From an uncultured Clostridium sp. (GTDB taxonomy: Bacteria > Bacillota > Clostridia > Lachnospirales > Lachnospiraceae): a DNA stretch of 33,508 nt. Made by a program: the position numbers and the translations under genes. Position 1 is the first letter of the stretch. The number at the start of each line of letters is the position of its first letter. The DNA is taken from contig URUX01000004.1 of the NCBI GenBank assembly GCA_900551135.1, positions 1 through 33,508 on the forward strand. Direction: 5' to 3'. The notes beneath the pieces were generated by a model. The model was not told the origin of the DNA. It searched no databases and saw nothing but the letters and a program-made list of their open reading frames with translations. Below are positions 23,677 through 30,572 of the stretch, one piece after another.

Positions 23677-25173
23677 ATGTCACAGCCAGATATTCTTTTA
23701 ATGATGAGTGATCAGCATGCAGCCTGGTTTATGGGACACGAGAGCGGTGTGGCAGATACACCGAATATGGATTTGCTGGCAGCAGAGGGGACAAGATTCA
23801 TCAATCATTATACAGCCTGCCCTCTTTGTGTACCAGCTCGTATGTCTATGTTGTCTGGATGTTTCCCAACACGAATTGGAGTAACAGGAAATAATCACAC
23901 ATTAGCAGATACAGCCCCTACGTTCCTTTATGCACTTGCAGCGGCTGGGTATGAGACTGTATTGATAGGACGAATGCATTTTGCGGGAAAGGATCTTCGT
24001 CATGGATTTACCAAGCGTCTTGGAGGAGATATGACCCCTACCAGTTGGGTTCCTCCTATAAAAGAGGTTGCTGAAGAACGTGGGAAATTTATGCCTACAT
24101 TTAGTTCAAGGGGCTGTCTGGAAGTTATCGGAGGGGGAGAATCACCCGTTCGCTATTTTGATGATGATACCATAAGGGAAGCTGTAGAATATTTATCCAG
24201 ACCTCACGAAAAACCCCAATTTATTCTTGTTGGTACCTTTGGACCTCATTTCCCGTATGTAGCAGATCCGGAATTATATCAGAAATATCTAGAACGAGGA
24301 TGGCTGCCGTCTACATTTGACAGCACTCCGGACTTTGTGAAAGAGAACCACTGGCTGGTTTCCCACCAGAAAAAGGTGGATAGAGAAACAGGAAAAAAAG
24401 CGGCAGCAGCATACTGTGCCATGATTGAAGAAACCGATCGTCATTTGGGAGAACTTCGCAGAGCTTTTGATGTCTATACACAAAAATATGATCACGAGGC
24501 AGTATTTGGATATATGAGCGATCATGGGGATACCGTTGGTGCCAGAAATATGTACGGAAAGCAGACCTTTTTTGAAGATTCCGTTCGTGTTCCATTTATT
24601 TTATCAGGAAAAGGGATTCCAAAAGGTAAAGTTATCAGGGAAAATACCAGCCTTCTGGATATTGGACCAACGATTTGTTCAATGGCAGGTACTTCTTATG
24701 AGGAAAGCTGGATAGATGGAATGGATTTGACTTCACTGATTTCAGGCCAGTTAAGCGATGAACTGGCAGACAGGCCGGTAGTGAGTCAGTATATAGAAAG
24801 CAGAGGGGGAGCCAGTGTTTGGGAGCCGAATAAGCCGTTTGAGCCGGAACAGGTAAGTTACGGAATTATGATACGCTGGAATAAGTGGAAATATTTTGTA
24901 TACCATGGTTTAGAAGAACAGGCCGTTTTGCTGGATATGGAATCTGATCCGGAAGAACTGAGAAATGTGCGAAAAGAATATCCAGCTATAACAGAAAAAT
25001 TACATACTATTGCAATGCAGATTATATCTCCAGAACAGGCCGAAGAAGCTCATCGCAGCCATAATCAAATGAACAAATGGCTGAGAAAGTATGAACAGAT
25101 AACAGGAGAACGTCTCGATGAGCGGTGGAAAAATAATCCGCCTACAGCAAAGGGAAAACTGATTATCCAATAA
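23677..25173 (+). CDS. Formylglycine-type sulfatase 2 (S1 family, cytoplasmic)
   Basis: The ATG at 23677 (MSQPDILLMMSDQHAAW) has GGAGGA 7-8 bases upstream; an in-frame ATG at 23662 overlaps that site. The 498-residue protein shows CVPAR (Cys51 to Arg55) as the formylglycine signature, the metal-binding MMSDQH (Asp12), LIGRMHFAG, GTFGPHFPYV and SDHGDTVGARN (Asp282, His283). It has no signal peptide. It is the first gene of an operon with the GH3 enzyme (14-base gap), sulfatase 3 and the HAD protein. Its sequence differs widely from sulfatases 1 and 3, so the three probably remove sulfates from different positions or sugars. The maturase must be encoded elsewhere. Confidence 0.94.
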   Translation: MSQPDILLMMSDQHAAWFMGHESGVADTPNMDLLAAEGTRFINHYTACPLCVPARMSMLSGCFPTRIGVTGNNHTLADTAPTFLYALAAAGYETVLIGRMHFAGKDLRHGFTKRLGGDMTPTSWVPPIKEVAEERGKFMPTFSSRGCLEVIGGGESPVRYFDDDTIREAVEYLSRPHEKPQFILVGTFGPHFPYVADPELYQKYLERGWLPSTFDSTPDFVKENHWLVSHQKKVDRETGKKAAAAYCAMIEETDRHLGELRRAFDVYTQKYDHEAVFGYMSDHGDTVGARNMYGKQTFFEDSVRVPFILSGKGIPKGKVIRENTSLLDIGPTICSMAGTSYEESWIDGMDLTSLISGQLSDELADRPVVSQYIESRGGASVWEPNKPFEPEQVSYGIMIRWNKWKYFVYHGLEEQAVLLDMESDPEELRNVRKEYPAITEKLHTIAMQIISPEQAEEAHRSHNQMNKWLRKYEQITGERLDERWKNNPPTAKGKLIIQ

Positions 25174-25187
25174 AAAGGAGGAGAAAA

Positions 25188-26912
25188 ATGGTAAATTTAA
25201 GGGAAAAACCATTCTATCTGAATGATGAACAGGTTGCATGGGTAGAACAAACAATTAATGGGATGAGCGAGGACGAAAAGATAGGTCAGCTTTTTATTAA
25301 TCTGACCATGAAACGGGATTCAGAAACTTTAGATGCCTTGTGCAATAAATACCACATTGGTGGAGTACGCTGGCAGGGAGGAACTTTGGAAGAAGTATGG
25401 GAACAGAACCGTACCTTTCAGGAGAAGAGTAAAGTGCCGGTTTTAATTGCGGCAAACTGCGAAGCAGGAGGTAACGGCGCAGTAGGAGAAGGTACTATGG
25501 TGGCAACAGGAGCCGCCTGTGCAGCAAGCTGTACAGAGGAAACCGTTCGGGATATGGCAAGAGTTGGAGCAGCCGAAGCAGCTGCAGTAGGCTGCAACTG
25601 GACTTTTGCACCAGTATGCGATGTGGTATTAAATTGGAGAAATACGATTGTCAATACACGGGGATTTGGAAATGATCCAGAGAAAATTATCGCACTAAGC
25701 AAGGCATATATGGAAGAAATGAGTAATCATGGAATTGCCTGTGCAGCAAAGCACTTTCCAGGAGATGGATCAGAAGAACGAGACCAGCATCTGGTTATGG
25801 GATGTAATGATTTATCCTGTGAAGAGTGGGATCAGAGCTATGGAAAGGTTTACCGCGCCCTGATTGAAACAGGGCTGGAAAGCATGATGATTGGACATAT
25901 CTGTCAGCCGGCTTACAGCCGAAAGCTCCGTCCTGGCATACAGGATAAAGATATTATGCCGGCTACTATGGCTCCAGAACTTCTTGGAGATTTGCTTCGC
26001 GGACAACTGGGATTTAATGGACTGATTGTTACAGATGCGTCCCATATGGCTGGCATGAATGCGGCAGGGCCGCGCTGCAAGGTTGTGCCAGGGGTAATTG
26101 CAGCCGGATGTGATATGCTGTTGTTCTTTAATGATCCAGAAGAAGATATTGCTTACATGAAAGAGGGCCTGCACAGCGGTGTAATTACACAGGAACGTCT
26201 GGACGATGCACTGCACAGAATTCTTGGTTTAAAAGCAAAAGTAGGACTGGATCAGTTACAGTTTCCGTCTAAAGAAGCTCTTTCTGTTGTAGGTTGTAAA
26301 GAGCACCATGAGGCTGCCATGCATGCGGCAGAAAATAGTATTACGCTGGTAAAGGACACCCAGAATTTACTTCCAATTGATCCAGCTAAGAAAAACAGGG
26401 TAATGCTGTACTATATCCAAAGTGCACCGGAACGTCTGGAAAATGGAACAGATTCCGGAAAGAAAATCCTGATTGAAGAACTGGAGGCAGCTGGTTTCAC
26501 AGTTACAGCACCAGATGATTTTTATGAACTGGAAATGAAAAGAAGCCATCCTTCTAACAAAGGAATTATGATGGCAAAACGCAGTATAGAGCAGTTCAAG
26601 AGGGACTATGACTGGGTTTTAGTTGCTGTCAGCATGAAAGGTTATGCACAGCAAAATAATGTCAGGGTATGCTACTCAATCGGACACAGCTTTGAAATTC
26701 CATGGTATGAGCATGAAGTTCCGACAGTGGCAGTATCTCTTAATTATACCAATCATTTGTTTGATATGCCTATGATGAAAACATTTGTAAATGCGTATGG
26801 TTCGACAAAGGAATATATCCATGCCTTTGTGCAGAAACTGATTGGAAAAAGTGAGTTTACCGGAACGTATAACGACCTTGTTTGGTGCGATCGTTGGGAC
26901 ACAAGGCTGTAA
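25188..26912 (+). CDS. Glycoside hydrolase family 3 enzyme, NagZ-like (putative beta-N-acetylhexosaminidase)
   Basis: The 574-residue protein has a GH3 N-terminal TIM barrel (about residues 15-360). The family block KHFPGDG (188-194) is followed by Asp199-Gln200-His201, which corresponds to the Asp-His dyad that NagZ-type GH3 enzymes use as general acid/base. The nucleophile is Asp283 in GLIVTDASHMAGM. About 200 C-terminal residues form a smaller second domain. The dyad points to N-acetylhexosaminide cleavage, by hydrolysis or phosphorolysis, rather than to beta-glucosidase activity. There is no signal peptide. AAGGAGGAG stands before the ATG, and the gene sits 14 bases after sulfatase 2 and 12 before sulfatase 3. 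Context suggests it removes a GlcNAc- or GalNAc-type sugar after desulfation. Confidence 0.9.
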   Translation: MVNLREKPFYLNDEQVAWVEQTINGMSEDEKIGQLFINLTMKRDSETLDALCNKYHIGGVRWQGGTLEEVWEQNRTFQEKSKVPVLIAANCEAGGNGAVGEGTMVATGAACAASCTEETVRDMARVGAAEAAAVGCNWTFAPVCDVVLNWRNTIVNTRGFGNDPEKIIALSKAYMEEMSNHGIACAAKHFPGDGSEERDQHLVMGCNDLSCEEWDQSYGKVYRALIETGLESMMIGHICQPAYSRKLRPGIQDKDIMPATMAPELLGDLLRGQLGFNGLIVTDASHMAGMNAAGPRCKVVPGVIAAGCDMLLFFNDPEEDIAYMKEGLHSGVITQERLDDALHRILGLKAKVGLDQLQFPSKEALSVVGCKEHHEAAMHAAENSITLVKDTQNLLPIDPAKKNRVMLYYIQSAPERLENGTDSGKKILIEELEAAGFTVTAPDDFYELEMKRSHPSNKGIMMAKRSIEQFKRDYDWVLVAVSMKGYAQQNNVRVCYSIGHSFEIPWYEHEVPTVAVSLNYTNHLFDMPMMKTFVNAYGSTKEYIHAFVQKLIGKSEFTGTYNDLVWCDRWDTRL

Positions 26913-26924
26913 GGAGGAACGGAA

Positions 26925-28544
26925 ATGAGGAAAAAACCACATATTATTATCTTCAATCCTGATGAGATGCGCTGGGATACCATGGGACATATGGGAAATC
27001 CGGCTGCATATACGCCAAATCTTGACCAGTTTGCACATACAGAGGCAGTAAGTTTTGAACATGCCTATTGTCAGAATACCGTCTGTGTGCCCAGCCGGTG
27101 CAGTTTCTTTACAGGACTCTATCCACATACATTAGGACACAGGACCATGGGGTATTTGCTGCAGTCCTACGAAACCAGTTTGCTGAAAGAGTTAAAAGAA
27201 GCCGGATACTATGTGTGGGCGAATGCGCGCAATGATTTAGTGGCAGGAGAAGTAGAAGGGCTGATTGAAAGCCATGTGTCAGAACTGTATTATGGGGGAA
27301 ATGCTGATGCGGCTCCTGGCAGTGTAAAGGACAATCCCCGTGGAAATCCAGAAAGCCCTGAGTTTTATTCATTCTGCAACGGGCAGTTAAAAACCGATGA
27401 ACATGGACTTAATTATAATGAGGATGATGAAGATGTAGATGCTGCTATCCGTGCAATTGTGGAACACGCAAATGACGAAAAGCCGTTATGTATATTTGTA
27501 GGAACATTATATCCACATCCGCCTTATAATGTGGAGGAACCATACTTTTCAGATATAAAACGTGAAAATCTGCCTAAACGTATCATGCCTGAGGAGGGAA
27601 CAGAAAAAGCAAAGATGCTGACATTACTGCACCGGTATCAGAATCTAGACGAAATGCCAGAAGAAGAGTGGGATGAGCTTCGGGCAGTTTATCTGGGAAT
27701 GTGTGCGAAAGTAGATGCACAATTTGCACGTTTGTGCCAGGGATTAAAGCAGGCCGGAATTTATGAGGACTCTGCAATTTTCTTCCTTAGTGATCATGGC
27801 GATTACGCAGGAGATTACGGAGTTGTGGAAAAAGTTCAGAACTGTTTTGAGGATAAACTGACCAGAGTTCCTTTTCTCATAAAGCCGCCTAAGGACTATG
27901 GAGTAGATGTTGGAGTATGTAGCCAATTAGTGGAACTGGTAGATTTTTATGCTACTGTGATGGATTATGCAGGGGTTAAGCCGTCCCATTATCATTTTGG
28001 AAAGAGTCTGCTTCCAACGATTGCTGACAGGACTGTTGCGGTACGAAATGCAGTGTTCTGTGAGGGAGGACGAAACAGGAATGAAAGTCATTGCAGCGAA
28101 TCGGTAGATCCGGAAATAAAAAACGGTTTTCGTTTCTCTGTAATGTGGCCCCGTTATGCAGCGCAGTATGATGACGAAGCTCACGCGAAAGGAACAATGG
28201 TTCGTACACGGCAGTGGAAGTATATTTACCGTTCAGAGGGAAGCTGTGAACTTTATAATATGGAACAGGATGCGGAAGAATTACATAATCTGATAAAGGA
28301 TGACCAATACCAGATGGTTGAGACAGAAATGAAAGGACTTCTGTTAAACTGGTATCAGCAGACAGCTGACTACGTACCATATCAGCGAGACTTTCGATTC
28401 AGCAGCAACATGATTTGGGAAAAGGTAAAAAAACTCTGTCCGGAAGGATATGAGGAACAGGTAAAGGCGAAAATTGATGAAACAATGAACTTGTTCTTGG
28501 TAAAGGATTACTGTAAAAAGTTGGTTTCACGGAGAGGTGAATGA
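26925..28544 (+). CDS. Formylglycine-type sulfatase 3 (S1 family, cytoplasmic)
   Basis: The 539-residue protein has the canonical C-x-P-S-R signature CVPSR (Cys54 to Arg58) followed by CSFFTGLYPH. The N-terminal metal site reads NPDEMRWDTMG, with Asp13-Glu14 where many sulfatases have Asp-Asp or Asp-Gln. Other motifs are GTLYPHPPY and LSDHGDYAGDYG. It lacks a signal peptide. AAGGAGG stands 6-8 bases before the ATG, and the gene follows GH3 by 12 bases. Its TGA overlaps the HAD gene start. It is probably the third desulfation step of the same pathway. The position specificity (for example 2-O, 3-O, 4-O or 6-O) cannot be judged by eye. Confidence 0.94.
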   Translation: MRKKPHIIIFNPDEMRWDTMGHMGNPAAYTPNLDQFAHTEAVSFEHAYCQNTVCVPSRCSFFTGLYPHTLGHRTMGYLLQSYETSLLKELKEAGYYVWANARNDLVAGEVEGLIESHVSELYYGGNADAAPGSVKDNPRGNPESPEFYSFCNGQLKTDEHGLNYNEDDEDVDAAIRAIVEHANDEKPLCIFVGTLYPHPPYNVEEPYFSDIKRENLPKRIMPEEGTEKAKMLTLLHRYQNLDEMPEEEWDELRAVYLGMCAKVDAQFARLCQGLKQAGIYEDSAIFFLSDHGDYAGDYGVVEKVQNCFEDKLTRVPFLIKPPKDYGVDVGVCSQLVELVDFYATVMDYAGVKPSHYHFGKSLLPTIADRTVAVRNAVFCEGGRNRNESHCSESVDPEIKNGFRFSVMWPRYAAQYDDEAHAKGTMVRTRQWKYIYRSEGSCELYNMEQDAEELHNLIKDDQYQMVETEMKGLLLNWYQQTADYVPYQRDFRFSSNMIWEKVKKLCPEGYEEQVKAKIDETMNLFLVKDYCKKLVSRRGE

Positions 28545-29389
28545 TAACAATGAACGATCTGGATAATTTCAAAAAGACAAAAGAATTTCTGGTCTGTGTA
28601 GACAGCGATGGCTGTGCTATGGATACGATGGATATTAAGCATATTCGCTGCTTTGGCCCTGTGATGGTGGAGCAATGGGGACTTCAAAAATGGAAAAAAC
28701 AGATTTTGGAACGCTGGAATGAGATTAATCTGTATTCTATGACAAGGGGAATCAACCGTTTTAAGGGGCTGGCAATAGCGTTAGGAGAAATATCGGAGAA
28801 CTACCAGCCAATTGAGGGAATCAAAGAACTGAAAGAGTGGACGCAGCATGCACCTGAACTTTCTAATTCTGCATTAGAACAAAAAATTGCAGAAGGAAGC
28901 AATCCTGTTTTTCAAGAAGCGCTTATGTGGAGCCAGAAGGTAAATGAAGCGATTAATATGTTGACAGAAGACGAAAAACGTCCTTTTGAATATGTAAGAG
29001 AAGGTCTGGAAGCAGTCCATAAGTTCTCAGATGTGGCAGTTGTATCTAGTGCCAATAGAGAAGCAGTTGAAGAGGAGTGGAACAGGTGTGGGCTGACAGA
29101 ACATGTGGATATTCTTTGCTGTCAGGATTCTGGAAGCAAAGCACACTGCCTTGAGGTTCTTTTAAAAAAAGGATATGATTCGACTCATGTTCTGATGGTA
29201 GGAGATGCTCCTGGGGACCGAGAAGCAGCGAAGCAGAATGGAGTACAGTATTATCCAATTCTTGTGCGCCGCGAAAAGGAAAGCTGGAAAGAACTGAAGG
29301 AAAAAGGATTGGAGTTGCTGGTTTCGGAAAAGTACCAGGAATACGGGCAGATAAAAGAAATTGAGTTTTTACAGAACCTTGGTGGATGA
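28541..29389 (+). CDS. HAD-superfamily hydrolase, probable sugar-phosphate phosphatase
   Basis: The 282-residue protein has HAD motif I VCVDSDGCAMDTM (Asp21, Asp23), a motif II serine in VVSSANREA, a candidate motif III Lys200, and motif IV VGDAPGDREAA (Asp222, Asp226). An inserted, mostly helical cap lies between motifs I and II (about residues 35-150), as in C1-type HAD phosphatases. The ATG at 28541 overlaps the stop of sulfatase 3 (ATGA); an alternative ATG at 28550 has 12-nt spacing from GGAGAGG. It is the last gene of the sulfatase operon, so it probably acts on a phosphorylated sugar from the pathway or clears a dead-end phosphate ester. Some HAD proteins are mutases instead. Confidence 0.88.
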   Translation: MITMNDLDNFKKTKEFLVCVDSDGCAMDTMDIKHIRCFGPVMVEQWGLQKWKKQILERWNEINLYSMTRGINRFKGLAIALGEISENYQPIEGIKELKEWTQHAPELSNSALEQKIAEGSNPVFQEALMWSQKVNEAINMLTEDEKRPFEYVREGLEAVHKFSDVAVVSSANREAVEEEWNRCGLTEHVDILCCQDSGSKAHCLEVLLKKGYDSTHVLMVGDAPGDREAAKQNGVQYYPILVRREKESWKELKEKGLELLVSEKYQEYGQIKEIEFLQNLGG

Positions 29390-29433
29390 AGAGTTGAAAA
29401 ATGAAAGGTAAATAAATAGGCGGGAGTATTGCA

Positions 29434-29484
29434 AAAGGGCACTGCTTCATAGATGAGCCATCATTTATGAAACAGCGCCCCTTA
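29434..29484. terminator. Bidirectional terminator between HAD and BI-1 genes
   Basis: An imperfect stem (AAGGGC, CTG and TTCATA on the left; TATGAA, CAG and GCCCCTT on the right) spans the gap between two convergent genes. On the minus strand it is read just after the BI-1 stop, with a flanking T-rich sequence. Confidence 0.65.
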
Positions 29485-29487
29485 AAT

Positions 29488-30201
29488 TTAATTTCGATTT
29501 CTTCCAAGAAGTCTTAATAAGTATAAGAACAGGTTGATAAAATCCAGATACAGTTCCAGAGCGCAGAAGATGGAGGCCTTAGCCAGCATATCCGGATTCT
29601 GGGAGTAGTGGGCGTGGTATGCTCGGATTTTTTGGGTATCATAAGCAGTAAATACTAAGAAAATAAATACGCCAATGGTACAGGCAATGGTGGAAAACTG
29701 GTCTAAGTTAATAAACATGGCAAAGATCCAGAAAACCAGCAGAAAGACAAGACCGCCTATGAGGAAATTGCGAAGCCTGCTTAAATCCGCTTTGGTAAAG
29801 TAGCCGATTAAGGCCATAGTACCGAAAAACAGGGAAGTAGCTCCAAAGACCAGAATCAGGTCTGCAGTCAGGTAAATCAGAAAATATGCGGAAAATACAA
29901 CGCCGTTCAGGGCTGCATAGGTGAAAAACAAGGCTCTTGCAGCAGCGACAGACATTTTTTCAATGCGGGCAGATAAAAAAATTACCAGCAGGATTTCCGC
30001 AATGCCTAAAATCAGGTACAGATATGGAACTGCAAAAACATAGATGACAGCTCCTGTGGCGTAGCCGAAGAATGCAATCAGAAATGTGAGCATTAAACCG
30101 GCAAACATCCAGGCAAAGGTCTTGGCTGTGTAGCGTCCAATTGATTCTGTCTGATTCAGAGAGGCAGAGTAAGGCTGGCCGTTCAGGTTCATGGATTCCA
30201 T
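29488..30201 (-). CDS. Bax inhibitor-1/YccA family membrane protein
   Basis: The 237-residue protein has seven hydrophobic helices and BI-1 family features: FAWMFAGLMLTFLIAFFGYATG at the N terminus, AALNGVVFSAYFL, and FIFLVFTAYDTQKIRAYH near the C terminus, where the conserved Asp lies in TAYDTQKI. The tail ALELYLDFINLFLYLLRLLG is the typical end. Bacterial members (YccA, YetJ) are membrane proteins; YetJ acts as a pH-sensitive calcium leak and YccA binds FtsH. GGAGG lies 7 bases before the ATG. A consensus promoter and a leader hairpin stand upstream. It seems to be a single-gene unit unrelated to the neighbouring sulfatase genes. Confidence 0.95.
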   Translation of the reverse strand: MESMNLNGQPYSASLNQTESIGRYTAKTFAWMFAGLMLTFLIAFFGYATGAVIYVFAVPYLYLILGIAEILLVIFLSARIEKMSVAAARALFFTYAALNGVVFSAYFLIYLTADLILVFGATSLFFGTMALIGYFTKADLSRLRNFLIGGLVFLLVFWIFAMFINLDQFSTIACTIGVFIFLVFTAYDTQKIRAYHAHYSQNPDMLAKASIFCALELYLDFINLFLYLLRLLGRNRN

Positions 30202-30224
30202 AGAGTATCCTCCTTTTTGTAGTG

Positions 30225-30270
30225 TTCAGGACGGGGCATCTTCTCGCACCAGATTTCACACCGTCCTGAA
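30225..30270 (-). other. Hairpin in the 5' leader of the BI-1 gene
   Basis: TTCAGGACGG (30225-30234) pairs perfectly with CCGTCCTGAA (30261-30270). The stem starts about 12 bases downstream of the BI-1 -10 box on the minus strand, so it would lie at or near the 5' end of the mRNA, 23 bases before the ATG. It may stabilise the transcript or serve as an operator. Confidence 0.5.
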
Positions 30271-30281
30271 TAGTTACCCTG

Positions 30282-30311
30282 ATTATATCAAATCAGCCAG
30301 GGGGATTTCAA
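30282..30311 (-). promoter_or_regulatory. Sigma-A promoter of the BI-1 gene
   Basis: On the minus strand TTGAAA (30311-30306), an 18-nt spacer and TATAAT (30287-30282) form a near-consensus promoter about 80 bases before the ATG. Confidence 0.7.
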
Positions 30312-30341
30312 TAAAATTCATAGTATCGTAAGAAAAAAATA

Positions 30342-30492
30342 GTAACAGTTCAGCCATGCATCTTCTTGCCCGCTGTAAGCGTGCAAGAAGCGTCGGGCAT
30401 CCGCCCTATGAAGATTCAGACAGAAAAATTCTTATAAAAACAAGCTTTCAACGCTTTTTTCTGTCTGAATCTTCGCATGGCTGAATGGTTAC
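30342..30492. mobile_element. 151-bp MITE-like element with 18-bp terminal inverted repeats and 8-bp direct repeats
   Basis: The ends GTAACAGTTCAGCCATGC (30342-30359) and GCATGGCTGAATGGTTAC (30475-30492) are inverted repeats matching at 16 of 18 positions. They are flanked exactly by AAAAAATA on both sides (30334-30341 and 30493-30500), as expected for an 8-bp target duplication. Inside, GAAGATTCAGACAGAAAAA (30410-30428) pairs perfectly with 30456-30474, and a smaller hairpin CTTCTTGC/GCAAGAAG (30362-30390) sits in the left arm. There is no coding capacity. GTAA ends plus 8-bp duplication recall the IS66 family. The duplicate is A-rich, so chance is not excluded. Confidence 0.6.
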
Positions 30493-30547
30493 AAAAAATA
30501 TGAGGGTATCGTTCAATCGTCTAATTTGATTTTGCGATACCCTCATA
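30493..30547 (-). terminator. Rho-independent terminator of argG
   Basis: TATGAGGGTATCG (30499-30511) and CGATACCCTCATA (30535-30547) form a perfect 13-bp stem. On the minus strand it is read 25 bases after the argG stop and is followed by TTTTTT, which is the complement of the A-run at 30493-30498. Confidence 0.88.
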
Positions 30548-30572
30548 ACATTGCAATGGCTAAATGTGGGGA

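Noticed and set aside
26676..27128. Antisense frames over the GH3-sulfatase 3 junction and over the HAD gene (29046-29507)
   Set aside because: They are on the strand opposite to strongly supported genes and match no family.
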